The notes: generated by a model from the sequence alone, not told the origin. Counted from the first letter of the stretch, positions 1-12,773 are shown. The stretch is DNA of 64,000 bases from Mantis religiosa (GCA_030765055.1 CM060950.1:19556229-19620228); one strand, 5' to 3'. Translations and numbers: made by a program.

Positions 1-195
1 ATAGAAAATTAATTGGGTCAAAGAAACATAACTACTTAACTTGATTATCAAGCTGTATTGATCTGTGCTTCTTAAATCGACGGATTTCCATTTTTAATGC
101 CGGTTTCCAAGAGGAGCTGAACTGAAATCCAGCATCACGATTAAGCGTGCTCCTTTCAGAGGAAATAGTCAAAACCTCCTTAATATGGAGGCTTC
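1..195 (-). mobile_element. Penelope-like element 3' end (partial)
   Basis: On the minus strand this reads as the last codons of a Penelope-like element (SSERSTL, then a FSSSWKP-type motif) followed by its 3' untranslated tail. The same sequence recurs near 5640-5800, 7891-7990 and 21446-21560, so it is a dispersed family. The element end lies outside the window. Similarity fades near 195. The family call rests on the GIY-YIG-like fragment attached to the copy at 7891-8195. Confidence 0.6.
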
Positions 196-1600
196 GTCCG
201 AACTGTTCCGAGTCTTAATGAGAAGAAAACTGCAAATCTTTTTTCACTTATCTCTGTAGACATCTTACGTCTACAATATCCAGTCTTCTACTAATCTCAT
301 CCTCTCTAGGAACTATTGATTTTTTCTCACTGTTGCCCTTGACAATCAATTATTTCATTGCATTTAAAGTCTGCATTGCCTACTATATATTCTTTCTTTC
401 TCATACACTGTTCAAATATTCTCACTTATTCATCACATAAATGTTCCTAAACCTTCACAACTTTATCATAATGTTTAATAAACAATTCACACGTAAATAT
501 TTTACAAAATTAATAATTATTTTTCCTCGCTGAGGCCCAAATTCATTACAATCAGCCCTAAAATACCGTATCAGTTTAAAACTAGATTTTTTCAGGACAG
601 TCTTGCTATTTTGAATAGCAACCAAATCGTCTGCAAAAAAAAAAAAAATAAAAGTTAATCTTTGAGATTTTAAAACCTACATTTATTAGTTGCTTCCATT
701 TCCTCACTAGATCGTCAATATAAATACTAAAAGGTACTTTAGTACACAAGTACACTCTTGTCTCTCACCTTGATCAGTAAACATTTTTATTTATTTATTA
801 TCCAATTTTTATTCCTATTTTACCCAAATGTATATTAGGAATATAGCTTACAAATGTATGAATATAATACAAAATACATAACAAAATGCAATATCAGGCT
901 GACAAACTTCAAAATGAATCCTTTAGCTTAAGAAATATTTTGTTTAAGAAAGCCATGATATATTGATAAGGTTTGTAGTTCCTCAAAATACGTGTAAGTG
1001 GTTTTGAAAAAGTGTAACCTAAGGATTGAAGCAATAATTCAAGTTCTTATATTTCAAAAAAGAAAAAGATGCAATCAAATAAAATGTGAGGGACATCTTG
1101 AAGATGATTTCTACAGATACAATCGGAGGTGGATTTGATTTTGAATAGAAATAAGTAAGCTGAAAATTTGCCATGTCCAGTGAGAACAGTGTAACTTTGT
1201 GGGTTCGTAGAATTAAAAGGCCGAGTTGTAGAAATTAAAAATCTCCTTTATTTCCGTAGCAATACACTGTTCATTTCTCATGTAACAATATTACATCACA
1301 CAATCTTCCAATGTCGATGACAATAACAAACACTTGCAGCTGATTACATTAGCTCTCGTTACAACAACACTGACTGTTTCACAACTACAACTTTGCGAGC
1401 CGTCACGTCTTTAAATACCTATTTCGTAAATTCGAGATGTTTCTGGGCCAATCAGGAATCGAATGTTCTATCACCTTCCAGAAACGTAACCCTATCGGTC
1501 TTTTATCTCGCACTATCATTATTTCTTCCGGCATACTCCTTATTTCCAGGCTTTTTGTGTACACAAGCCCCGCTATCGCGATCGGGTTCGCGACAATAGT
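196..1600. other. AT-rich stretch, no gene seen
   Basis: Only short, low-complexity open frames occur. The part nearest 1600 may be the decayed downstream flank of the LINE remnant on the minus strand. I recognise no domain, RNA or repeat boundary in the rest. Confidence 0.5.
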
Positions 1601-1609
1601 TAGGATTAA

Positions 1610-2640
1610 CGAATTTACATTCATGTCTGTCAGAAACCGTTGAGAAATATAAATCCTTAGACAACGCACCACAATCACTTTTTAACCAGTGTTCATTCCA
1701 GGCGCTTTTTTTAATTTACGTCCTGCAACGTGAAATGATGCTCAAGTGTGTCCAGGGCCCATGGAGCTTAGAGTTACCGGACATTCGTCTTGAAGGATAA
1801 GAGAAAACCCCGGAAAAATACCATATCCAGGTAACTCACCCTGACCGAGATTCGAACTCGGGACCTCTTGAACGTGAGGCAGAGGATGATAATATCCTTT
1901 AATGTTTGCCTCACATAAGCAATAGGGTCTGGAGTGTAAATTTCTTGAAGATCTGAAGTCGCAGCTCTCTTTGCAAGCTCATCTGCACGTTCATTTCCGA
2001 CAATACCCACGTGGCCTCTGACCCATGAAATACACAGATGAGAGCCAGTTAATAATTGATTCCTTATTTCAGTTGCAATAGGTAGGACTGCTGGTTTTTT
2101 TATGTATATTTCAAAGCTGCAATTGTTGCTTGTGAGTCACTGTAAAGGCGAGCGGTACATTGTAGGTTGTTGCATCATTTCCCTGCTTCACGAATTGCTA
2201 ATAATTCAGCTTGAAAGACTGATCACTCCTTAGCAAGTTTGAACATGGAAGAATGGCATTCTATGGGGCGAGAGAATACTACAAACGCACATCCTACTTT
2301 AGCATTTTTACTAAGTCCTTCAGCTATCCGAGAGCCATCTGTGTAAATGGAGTACTGGTGGTATTCTGCCGCACAATCTTCAAGAAGACTAGAGACACAG
2401 GTGACTGGATGAGAAGCTTGTTTAACTTGTTGTTCAAGTTGCAGCTGAGAAATATGTTGTGGCAAAACTCGGCCATTTCTAATGTGCTTGATATTTGCCT
2501 TATATACAACAGTAGGAAAGATAGGTTCAATATTTGCAATAATAGTAACAATTTTTGCGGAAGTTTTACCATTGCTCCTCGCATTTTTATAGTAAAAGCA
2601 TTATATCATTCTTTGGAGTATATTTGCGCCATTTAGTCTA
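1610..2640 (-). pseudogene. LINE ORF2 remnant: RNase H domain
   Basis: The minus strand encodes a decayed RNase H domain of a non-LTR retrotransposon. Catalytic landmarks appear in order: YTDGSR (about 2340), AELLAI (about 2195), YSDSQAT (about 2140) and NERADELAK (about 1985). These supply the expected D-E-D-D residues. Two in-frame stops lie between the first and third landmarks (near 2221 and 2172), so it is dead. The frame continues upstream towards 2640 with weak similarity. SINE-A at 1706-1883 interrupts the downstream part, where a weakly matching C-terminal segment resumes. RNase H restricts it to RNase H-bearing LINE clades; I cannot choose the clade. No reverse transcriptase remains. 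Confidence 0.75.
1706..1883 (-). mobile_element. SINE-A (tRNA-derived), 5'-truncated
   Basis: This matches the dispersed SINE-A family: box B-like GAGTTCGAATCTCGG, then GGTGAGTTACCTGGAT, and the end GGAGGACGTAAATTA, all read on the minus strand. The box A half is missing. The copy sits inside the LINE RNase H remnant and is therefore younger than it. Confidence 0.85.
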
Positions 2641-2644
2641 AACG

Positions 2645-3405
2645 TATGGACGATTTCTAACTTTCTGTGGATATGTGCAGTGCCTTGGGTTCTTCCTATA
2701 ATAAGAATCTTCGAAATAAACGAATGTAGAGCAGAATTAGTTTAGGCTGGATGGGGAAAGCTTTGGCAGTATCGAGTGGGCTGTTCTACCCCAAGTTCCC
2801 CTACAGCTCACGCAAACAAGATAAGGGCGGCAGCCAAATTGACAATTTACTGTGCCATTATTTGGAGGTGAGGTTCGTTAGGCATCGCTTCACACCGAGA
2901 GCAGCCTTTCGTTTCCAATGAAAGAGAAGCATTATGGATTTCATTGATACAAGTGACGTAGTTGTGGCTCAGGTGCCACTGTCCGTTTGCTTCTTACGTT
3001 ATTCAAGCATTTCAACACTTACTACACTGTACCTTCTTCACTTACACTTTCCTTTCCTCAATCTTTCCGAACATGTATCACTTGGTACATCTCATTAACG
3101 TTTCAGAATGCAAATGCCTCAATAAGATGTCGAAGTATAACATTTTATAACTTATAAAGAATTTAAAAATAAAAAATTAAAGAAACTTATAAAGAATATT
3201 CCGTTTTATAAAAAGAACAAGTATATCTGCACCAAGGTGTTATATATCCAGAGTGAGAAGTTAGTCATTGCTCTCTTAAATAGTATTTAAATCATCTTTA
3301 TATTCTACATTTTAAAAACAATACAACATTTAACAGGCGCTAAAGTGGACCTAAGATGGTAAACACAACTTAATAAACAAACAAATGCCTAGAAAATAAT
3401 ATATT
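2645..3405. other. No gene seen
   Basis: Mixed-composition DNA. The first 100 bp may extend the LINE remnant on the minus strand, but similarity is too weak to claim. No open frame looks real. Confidence 0.4.
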
Positions 3406-3683
3406 TAGTGCCCGATTTCACCAACCGATGTTAAAATCGACGTTAACAAATGTAACGTAACAATTGTCACAGCGCTAACAAAGCTGTTAAATTCCTTGCA
3501 TTTCACCAACCTGTTTTCTGAAAATGTTAACAAACACGCGTTAACGCTAAGAAACTTGTAAATATTGTCGTATTGTTTTCTGGACGCACTGCGATGCGCT
3601 TTTGTTTTCATTTTCGTCTGCACACAGCTGAAAAAATGGCGGGTGAATAAAATCGTAAACAAAAGCCGTGAGACAAGTTTCTC

Positions 3684-3880
3684 ATCGATGGAGAAAGAAT
3701 TGTTAATTGAATGGTAACGAAGTGTAAGGATATCGTGAAAAATAAGAGGACGGTTGTGGTGAATGTAAAAGAGAAAGATGTCACGTGGGAAAAAATTGGA
3801 ATCGAATTTAATTCAAATGCATGAACGAAACAACTTCGACAGTAATACGTAAATTTTAAACAAGGTGCGAAGAAGGACAA
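3684..3880 (+). pseudogene. Myb/SANT-like DNA-binding protein remnant
   Basis: Readable segments include KCKDIVKNKR, KEKDVTWEKI and EFNSN, which resemble the N-terminal trihelix Myb/SANT-like domain carried by insect PIF/Harbinger elements as their second protein. Stops and frame shifts break it. The second copy at 45209-45350 preserves more of the start (MEKELLIELVTKCKDI). Assignment is from motif resemblance only. Confidence 0.6.
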
Positions 3881-4560
3881 GTTACGAGTGCCTTGAATCT
3901 TTCAAGACGGGAGGTGGGCAGTGTATTATCCACAAAATTCAGTGAATTATAAATTCGCAAAGTTATTAATACTTGAAGCAAAGGCGAGATCGGCATATTC
4001 CTTTCGATGCATGTTCTAACTCAGTATTATGTAAATTTAAAACGAGGAGTAAAGAACAAGTGACGAGTTACTTGAATGTTTCGAGACGGGAGGTGGACAG
4101 TGTATTATCCACAAAATTCAGTGAATTATAAAATCGCAAAGTTATTAATACCTGAAGCAAAGGCGAGATCGGCATATTCCTTTCGATGCATGTTCTAACT
4201 CAGTATTATGTAAATTTAAAACGAGGAGTAAAGAACAAGTGACGAGTTACTTGAATGTTTCGAGACGGGAGGTGGGCAGTGTATTATCCACAAAATTCAG
4301 TGAATTATAAAATCGCAAAGTTATTAATACCTGAAGCAAAGGCGAGATCGGCATATTCCTTTCGATGCATGTTCTAACTCAGTATTATGTAAATTTAAAA
4401 CGAGGAGTAAAGAACAAGTGACGAGTTACTTGAATGTTTCGAGACGGGAGGTGGACAGTGTATTATCCACAAAATTCAGTGAATTATAAAATCGCAAAGT
4501 TATTAATACTTGAAGCAAAGGCGAGATTGGCATATTCCTTTCGATGCATGTTCTAATCTC
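3840..4560. repeat. 179-bp tandem repeat, about 4 copies, inside the Harbinger element
   Basis: The anchor GACGGGAGGTG recurs at 3906, 4085, 4264 and 4443, an exact 179-bp period. The repeats are almost identical to each other. The related element at 44942-45895 has a single copy of this segment, so the array arose by local amplification within this copy. Confidence 0.95.
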
Positions 4561-4929
4561 TCTTGTACTTCCGCAGTAACCTTCATAGCAACTTCTTTTG
4601 ACAGTCTATACCTCTGTAGAACATTTTCTTCTGATAGCTTCTCAAAATAATTTCTCCTCATAGGCCATACTCCATTATGAATGCCATTTATACGGTCTTA
4701 AACATAGCAAATCGACATCAAAAGCTGCGTCACGCCCACCATCCTGGCTATTTACAATTGTTAAGGACTTAACAACAGAAATTTGGCTTGTTAGTTTAAC
4801 GAGTGTTTAGTTAACACTTGGTTGTAAAATGCAATTTTAGTTATAGCTATTGCTAAACTCGTGTTAAGTCTTAACATCTGTTGGTGAAATCGGGCATAGG
4901 TATATTAGAACGTTCTCATAGCAGATGCA

Positions 4930-5130
4930 CCGAAGCGGGTGGCCAAGATCGTTCAGACACAGATTCGTGAAAATGGGAGAACCACACTTCAAATCCCGCC
5001 AGGACCGTCCTCTCCTAATGAGACTTTTTCCAGGCCTTTCTCTCGCTTCTCATAGCTGTCAAATGCCAGGAAAGGTACCACAAACCTAGATTTGGAAGCT
5101 TTCCTCCCCAAATACCCTTTCATAATCATT
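4930..5130 (+). mobile_element. Possible tRNA-like SINE
   Basis: GGTGGCCAAGATCG followed about 50 bp later by CTTCAAATCCCGCCA resembles box A, box B and the tRNA 3' end. No second copy is seen in this window and no duplication of flanking sequence was found, so this is tentative. Confidence 0.3.
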
Positions 5131-5377
5131 ATTTAATTTAAATGTCTGGTTGGAGATTATTCCCATACCTCCAAAACAGAATGGATAGACCTATCAGATG
5201 AGCAAGTAGCAAGTATTAGATATTTAAACCTAAACTATTGTGGTTTGTTGTTTTTCTATGTATTTTAAAGTATATATTTGACAATAAGTATAGTTGAAAC
5301 TTACGGATTCATGTATCTTAGCCTATTTATAAAAAACGATGATATTTTAAATTCCATAAATTTCAGCTGTAGTATAA

Positions 5378-5805
5378 GACCTAAAGCTTTCCTGATGACG
5401 AATATGTTCGAGATCTTCTGGGGAAGCAAGCCAGGTGAAAAGACGATTAGAAGTCAATATTTCGGGAGCATACATCTCTCCCATCATCAGGATATTTTAA
5501 CCAATGTTATAATCACAAATTTATCACTGGATATAACACAAATATAAACAAAAACAAACACTACCAATACTCGCATTACTGAGCAAAAGACTGTTTTCAG
5601 TAAATTAAATGCCAGGTCAGGAGATAGCGTGAGTATAGAAAATTAATTGGGTCAAAGAAACGTAACTACTTGATGCTCAAGCTGGATTGAAACCTGTTTT
5701 TAATTTATATGCACCAAATTTTCAATATCATTTGCAAAAACACTGGTTGCGGGTCTCTTGGTCCAAGTCTGTATTGATCTGTGCTGCTTAAGTCGACAGA
5801 TGATG
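5378..5805 (-). mobile_element. Penelope-like element 3' tail
   Basis: Read on the minus strand: SVDL-type codons of the protein end, a 3' region containing AAATTAAATGCCAGG (complement) and the conserved block CCTGATGATGGGAGAGATG ... CGTCTTTTCACCTGGCTTG. The same order recurs at 21165-21445, 21446-21830, 28645-28900 and 35038-35277. No coding region upstream survives in this copy. Confidence 0.65.
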
Positions 5806-5809
5806 GTAA

Positions 5810-6425
5810 TATAAAACTAAAGGTACAGAGTGACATTATATCAGAAGTGAAAACACATAAATTTTGGGTATTGTGTTAGATAATCGACTAACTTGGGCTG
5901 ATCATATTGAAAACATGCGGAAAAAATAATCATTGTATCTCTTAAGATATTTTAGCAAGTACAACAAATCAAATATCCTAAAATTAATATACTATGGATG
6001 TATCTATCCATATCTAATCTGTGGAATAAAAATATGGAGTTCAGCAGCCAAAACACACGTGGATAAACTGCTTATTTACCAAAAAAGGTGAATTAGGGTC
6101 ATATATAATCTAAAAGCAAGAGCATCTTGCAGGGAACCTTTATAAATCAAAAAATAAACACCATCTACTCTCTGTGTGATTATACAGGTATAATGTTTAT
6201 TGTGGAGGAGTGTACATGAACATAACACCAGAATCAATATGAATTACCATAGAGATAGTGTAATTAAAACTGTCTCTCAAAAGAATGTACATATACTAGG
6301 AATTAAGCTTACAGTAAACTGCCATCTGATATTAAATCAATAGCTAGCATCTCAAAACAGCAGTTTAAATGGAAGTTAAAGTCTTTCCTCATAAATAAAT
6401 GTTTATATAACTTAAATGACTTATG
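5810..6425 (+). pseudogene. LINE reverse transcriptase, C-terminal fragment
   Basis: The plus strand reads LGIVLDNRLTWADHIE, then LIYYGCIYPYLICG and IWSSAAKTHVDKLL, the thumb/C-terminal region typical of CR1/L2/jockey-like reverse transcriptases. In-frame stops occur after MRKK and after IYQKR, and further frame damage follows. The catalytic palm (YxDD) is absent, so the copy is 5'-truncated. It is followed within about 210 bp by the TTC microsatellite, which could be derived from the element's simple-repeat tail; that link is inference. Confidence 0.75.
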
Positions 6426-6637
6426 AAAATGCAGCTTTAATTATACTTGAAAGTGTTAAGTTCATTAAGCTGATTAAGGGATCATGTGTAGAATTTGTTT
6501 CTAATGCTGTAATTCACTATGTAAATTAGATTCTAATGTTGTAGAATTGACAATGTAGAATTAGTATTAATGATGAAAAATTGACCGTCAGAAATAGTAA
6601 TCAACAATCTATTGACAATAAATATTCTCTTCTTCGG

Positions 6638-8195
<1,558 letters not shown>

Positions 8196-8224
8196 TTCGG
8201 AACTTGGAAGTCCAAATATATATT

Positions 8225-8330
8225 TTATTAAAATATCCTGCTGATGGGAGAGATATACGCTCCCGAAACATCGATTTCTAATCGTCTTTTCACCTGGCTT
8301 GTTTCCCGAGAATCTCTTGAACATTGAGCT
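8225..8330 (+). mobile_element. Penelope-like 3' tail, opposite orientation
   Basis: Contains ATGGGAGAGAT, CTCCCGAAACATCG and CGTCTTTTCACCTGGCTTG on the plus strand, whereas the neighbouring coding fragment (7891-8195) is on the minus strand. The two pieces therefore form a head-to-head inverted pair. Confidence 0.65.
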
Positions 8331-9545
8331 GTAGTCTCTGTAACTATGGGATAGATAAAAGAATAGGGATTATTTTTCGAAATCGTGAGTACCATGTAAT
8401 ATTTATCCTTACCTAAGGCGTAGGTGTCCTGGGATGACAAAAGTCACAGATATTTGAAGTCTGTTTTATAATTACGCTGACATCATACTTAGATATTCAC
8501 AGCTGTAAAGCGGAACCGGATCCTATCACGTGATTTACACCGCGTGGGTAAGGTATTCTAATATCTCTGATTGGCTAATGAGATATGAATCGGTTCCTAC
8601 TGGATGGAAGCGAGTTACTAGTTGGAGTAGAGTTCGTTGCTTATATTCTCTCCTTTTATCAGAGCTCCGTCGAAAAGTAAAAACATAGTCACAGCCGCTT
8701 ATTTCTTTATGAAATTGACACTCTTCTTCGATTAAAGGACCTTCAACATTGTATTAAGACTTTTGCATATAATCTAACCAGACGACACAGTAGAGTTATG
8801 CCCTTGTAGTTCCCACATATTTGTTTTAATTATTTTTTGTGAATGATCACAATACCCTCATTCCATTTCTCAAGTACCTTTCCTTTATCCAATACCAAAC
8901 TGAATAGAAGTATCATTCGTAATTATAAAAACTGCTTTCATGCTTTGCTAACTCATTATCATCCCTCAGGCATGCTTTCAGAATCGTTGTGTACGACGAT
9001 GCCCGACAGATGGCGCGGATACTTGCGCAAGGAAAATGCTGTTCTTGGTGCTGTAGGTTACTGTTCTCACGTGGGGGACAACGCTTGTCTATACGGACTG
9101 GTGGCTGCGCTGTTGGTTCTGCCGCCATGGTGAAGAACTCTCATCACTTGTTTGGAACTGTCTACGACTCTGTGGTCACCTACGGCCCTCTAACTTCACC
9201 CCTTCCTCCGGGAGGGTGCTAGCCGCAGTAGCTTTGTGTGGACGTCACACTGCGCTAGGTATCTTCCTCAGTTGTCTACCCTTTAACCTTTAACACATTA
9301 AGCATGCCATTTACCCCAGGACCTTTCTGGGTTTTTATCTTTATCAATATTCTTTCCAACTTCTCCTCAATGGGTTCAGTTATACCTGTTTTCATCAATG
9401 AAGTCACACTTGCACCTTACCACACTTAAACACTTGTTTAAAATGTTTTCTTGTAATCGATCACTTCTCGTCCTCATTCCACAACTTCTGATAATACCTC
9501 TCCCACTGTATATTTGTAATGAAATTATATTTGAATCATCTCTTA
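8331..9545. other. No gene seen; GC-richer island at 8985-9230
   Basis: Most is AT-rich and featureless. The 8985-9230 part is richer in G+C and has short open frames on both strands, but none resembles a known protein. Confidence 0.4.
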
Positions 9546-10066
9546 TTGTCGTGCTGCTCAAATGGTTACCCTGACTTTATTTTTGTTAATAGAAACCCCT
9601 CAGTTAACGCGCTGATTACTCACGCGCTCATAACATCTGTCATTTGTGATTCCTGTGCATTCCATTGGCTGAAGTGATGCGTTCATTGGTGCTTAGCACA
9701 CGTCCGAGAGGCACGCCAGTACCCTCTCACTCTTACCAGAATAATCAGTGCGTTATTTGAGGGGTTTCTATAAACAAAGATAGTGCCGTACCTCAACCGG
9801 TGGAGCACCTGCCTGCAGTGCGAGGGATCTCGAGTTCCTTTCCCAGCTGGGGACGGGGATTTTTCTCCAACCAAAGTGATTGCCCATCTTCCCTAGAGTC
9901 TGGAAGTATGAATGAGAGTGCGAATGTGTGCGTGATCTAATGATTAAAACCCAACGAATGCGAGTTAACACCGTCGATATGTTCCGATATGAACATAGCA
10001 GTTAAAGGGGGGATAAATGGAACAAAGAATGATAAAGCCAGGGTAACCTTTTGAGCAGCACGACAA
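9546..10066. mobile_element. MITE with TA target duplication, split by SINE-E
   Basis: Ends TTGTCGTGCTGCTCAAA and complement form 35-bp inverted repeats with two mismatches. TA flanks both sides (9544-9545, 10067-10068), as for Tc1/mariner-type elements. The inverted repeat really extends about 75 bp: the inner part (TAGAAACCCCTCA at 9590 and its complement at 9757) was separated from the outer right end by the insertion of SINE-E. Without that insert the MITE is about 270 bp. It has no coding capacity. Confidence 0.85.
9781..10020 (+). mobile_element. SINE-E (tRNA-like) inside the MITE
   Basis: The inserted segment begins with GTACCTCAACCGGTGGAGC (box A-like) and GATCTCGAGTTCC (box B-like). 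AACAAAGA occurs at 9773-9780 and again at 10021-10028, an 8-bp target duplication. It has no poly-A tail. Only one copy is seen here. Confidence 0.6.
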
Positions 10067-10405
10067 TACCTCCGTCGTAAGTTTATTAGGCGTTTTAAGC
10101 ACAAAATATTGTGTCACAGTGAAATTTCTTTGAGATATTTCACATAATTCTGCCTATTTTCTCATTTCATCCTCAGCACTGCTTAACTTTGGTTGCAGTT
10201 CGTCTATAATTTAATTCCTTCCAATTTGTGTTTCCATTAACTTTTTAAACCTTTTTTAGGGATTCTATGGCTCTTTGTCCAATATGGGAAGCTATTTGGG
10301 GGAAGGAACCTTCTAAAACGTTCTAGGGTTGCGTTTTCCATTTCTGTATAATTTATGTATATTTTTTGTCCATTAATTCTATGTTTACACTGTTTAATAT
10401 GGCTA
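10067..10405. other. No gene seen
   Basis: AT-rich DNA between the MITE and the GTA microsatellite; no repeat or coding signal recognised. Confidence 0.4.
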
Positions 10406-10408
10406 TAC

Positions 10409-10528
<120 letters not shown>

Positions 10529-11320
10529 TAGATAGAGTCAACATGAAGAATTCAATACCATGGCCGGGATTTGAACCACGTATATCCTGGTTTCCCTCCA
10601 GTCTCTCTAACCCATTGAGCTACCATGGCCAACTTGCCGTCATGACACTAAATTCTCCATTTGAGTTGTATATTTCCTCGGTAGACCACTAGGGGCACTG
10701 GCATTCGAGATACACCGATTGTGGCGACTTACTAGCGTAAGTACTTGAGTCCCAGGCTTCATCATTAAACTCTTATTATTTTAGTTAATTGATGGAAATT
10801 AATAATTTCTTCACGCTAGCCGTATATAGGCTAAGGTTTTTGATAGAGTCAACATGAAAAATTCAATGTCATGGCCGGGATTTGAACCACGGATCTCCTG
10901 GTTTCCATCCAGTCGCTCTAACCCATTGAGCTGCCATGGCCAACGTGTGCCCGCCTCGGTAGCGTGGTGGTAGCCTGTCCGCCTCACGTTCAAGAGGTCC
11001 CGAGTTCGAATCTCGGTCAGGGTGAGTTACCTGGATAAGGTTTTTTCGGGGTTTTCCCTTATCCTGAAAGACGAATGTCGGGTAACTCTAAGCTCTATGG
11101 ACCCCGGACTCACTTGAGCATCATTTCACCCATTTCATTCATCGTCCGATATGACTTAAAGTTGGAGGACGTGAATTACAAAATATAAAAAAAATTAAAA
11201 AAAATCTCCAACGTGTCGTCCTGACATTAAATTCTCCATTTGAGTCGTATATTTCCCCAGTAAACCACTAAGGCTCTCGCATCCGAGTTACACCGTTTGT
11301 AGCGACTTACTATCCAAGTT
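10529..11320 (-). mobile_element. SINE-B, two tandem copies (second split by SINE-A)
   Basis: On the minus strand each copy has a tRNA-like core: ATGGTAGCTCAATGG (box A) and GTGGTTCAAATCCCGG (box B), followed by TTTTTCATGTTGACTCTATC. Cores lie near 10560-10630 and 10870-10945, about 310 bp apart in the same orientation. About 200 bp of family sequence lies upstream of the core, which is unusual for a SINE. The second copy is interrupted at 10949-11207. Confidence 0.85.
10949..11207 (+). mobile_element. SINE-A, full-length, inserted in SINE-B
   Basis: Begins GCCCGCCTCGGTAGCGTGG (box A), then GAGTTCGAATCTCGG (box B), CTGGATAAGG and GTTGGAGGACGTGAATTACA, ending in an A-rich tail. CCAACGTGT precedes (10940-10948) and follows (11208-11216) it, a perfect 9-bp target duplication. 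It is about 250 bp long and is a model for the family. Confidence 0.95.
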
Positions 11321-11625
11321 GTCAGTCCACTTTTCCAATAGTATCAGAGCCTTTTCCATTGAAGTTTTGGTTTTCTCTCTTTGTGGGGAAGATGTCCACA
11401 TGATCATGTCATTTCCCAAAATGTTATATACCCATAACCAGACGATCGGGTCCTGTGTGACTCGTTTTGTTAGCTGAGCAGTAACACATTCACGCGGACC
11501 TGATTGAGAGTTGGTGGGGAGCCTGAGATAGGGGTATATGCTGTCTCTTTCTTCCTCCATGTCCCCATCCTAAAATGAAACCGCTATAGTAATTGTGTTT
11601 GTCACTTGTCGATAGTGTAATAGGG
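11321..11625. other. No gene seen
   Basis: Unique-looking DNA between SINE-B copies; one 90-codon minus-strand frame has no recognisable similarity. Confidence 0.35.
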
Positions 11626-11940
11626 TGGAAGCCCGGGCCTTAAAGTCGGCATTAAGCTAGTTGCCTCATGTGTACTGTCTGCCCAGCACAAGAAGGCAAG
11701 GCAAAGAAATGTGTAACGTAATCACTTTTGCTATCCACATGATGTTTATGCTCGATATGATAAGGATGCTAGGATCATGTAAAATACACAGTGTTGTCAA
11801 ATAACTCACCCTTGCATAATAGCTATTACTGCAGTTACTGAAACGAGCGTTAGATCTGGCAGCATGGGGGACTCATATGCACTCTCATACACTCATTTTG
11901 TAGTAAATAGATCCACTACCAGAGCAGATAAATAGTTCAA

Positions 11941-11990
11941 GTGTCTCTCTCTTTCTCTCTCTTTCTCTCTCTCTCTATCTCTCTCTCTTA
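11941..11990. repeat. (CT)n tract
   Basis: Imperfect CT/CTTT repeat just before SINE-C; a short CT tract also follows SINE-C at about 12612-12630. The pair suggests SINE-C inserted into a CT tract. Confidence 0.95.
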
Positions 11991-12613
11991 CCGAGCGGGA
12001 AGACACAAGCAGTTCCCTCTGTGGCCCGCATTCGGGCGGCTTGGGTTCGTTTCCCATGGCCGACCTACTTAAGCCATGAGTTTCTTGGGGGGTTTTCCCG
12101 GGTCACTAGGCGAATGCTGGGTAAGTTAATTACATCCCCCGAATTTCCTGTCCCTCCATTTCACCTCCATTATCATTTCACATCATCTCTCATCTGGTGG
12201 TCTCCTTCAAGGCAGAAGTGTCGGCGGGATGCTAAGCGGTGCATGGTGGGATGATATGCTCTCAGGAAAACTACTTCCTCCACCTGTAGGTCGGTTTCCG
12301 GTCTCCGAGCCTCTGCTGGGATAATTTCGGGACCACCAGCCAGGGGCCTTTGCAGCTCGGCTGCTGGGCTCGTTGCCGTCCCGCAGTAGGGGAGCGTGTC
12401 CGTTGTCCTAGTCTGTCGGGGGAAGTCTCTATCCAAGTAAACTGTAGTGACCATGCCCTCTGTATTATCGTGGCTCCTTGGGGAAGCTGCCCTCTGTCTC
12501 CTCTCGCCTCATCCTTCCTCCGGCAGGCCCCTACTTGGGGGCATAGTCATAATGGACACAGCGTGGTGGCCTAAGTAACGAATCCCCTCCGTAATCAAAT
12601 CCTAATCTTAATC
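11989..12613 (+). mobile_element. SINE-C (long tRNA-derived element)
   Basis: Head CCGAGCGGGA, GCCCGCATTCGGGCGGC and GGGTTCGTTTCCCATGGCC resemble a tRNA with box B. The body contains TTTTCCCGGGTCACTAGGCG, CCGAATTTCCTGTCCCTCC and the end GAATCCCCTCCGTAAT. The best copy is 22042-22696. Open frames within it are shadows of its GC-rich body. Confidence 0.85.
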
Positions 12614-12773
12614 CCTCTCTCTCTCTTCAGGCCCCGCTTGCCTTCTTGTGATAGAAATACAGTATATGCGAACTCCTAGTGATTTACCGGGGAAAATGTG
12701 AATCCGTTGAAGAATATATTGTCATATTGGCACGTTTTCATGGTAGCAATGTGCTTAGAGCAACTCGCAGACT

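Larger units (their letters stand above)
3409..4896 (+). mobile_element. PIF/Harbinger-type DNA transposon, defective
   Basis: Terminal inverted repeats TGCCCGATTTCACCAAC and its complement bound a 1.49-kb unit. The 3-bp sequence TAG directly flanks both ends, matching the 3-bp target duplication of PIF/Harbinger elements. TTAAC-rich subterminal repeats lie inside both ends. A second copy at 44942-45895 shares the ends and much of the interior. No DDE transposase is left; only a decayed Myb/SANT-like partner protein (3684-3880) remains. An internal 179-bp tandem repeat makes this copy longer than the second one. Confidence 0.8.
11675..12662. mobile_element. TA-flanked DNA element carrying SINE-C
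   Basis: Inverted ends share CACAAGAAGGCAAG and an outer CTGT, with TA on both sides (11673-11674 and 12663-12664). Most of the interior is SINE-C plus a CT-rich tract. No transposase is present, so it is non-autonomous; a Tc1/mariner origin is inferred from the TA duplication. Confidence 0.6.

Noticed and set aside
1393..1678. Overlapping 68-91-codon frames on both strands
   Set aside because: This region is better read as the decayed downstream end of the minus-strand LINE remnant; none of the frames is recognisable.
8843..9222. Overlapping frames in a GC-richer patch as a possible exon
   Set aside because: Frames on both strands are short, lack recognisable domains and show no clear splice-site context.
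9587..9776. Small MITE with TAGAAACCCCTCA inverted ends nested in the larger one
   Set aside because: The inner inverted repeat is continuous with the outer one once SINE-E (9781-10020) is removed, so it is one longer terminal repeat.
10860..10945. Possible functional tRNA genes at SINE-A, -B, -C, -D heads
   Set aside because: Box A and box B are present, but the acceptor stems do not pair well, and the same sequences recur with SINE bodies and target duplications.
12173..12454. Arg/Pro-rich 93-101-codon frames (also 22388-22693)
   Set aside because: They fall wholly in SINE-C, shift between copies and match nothing.
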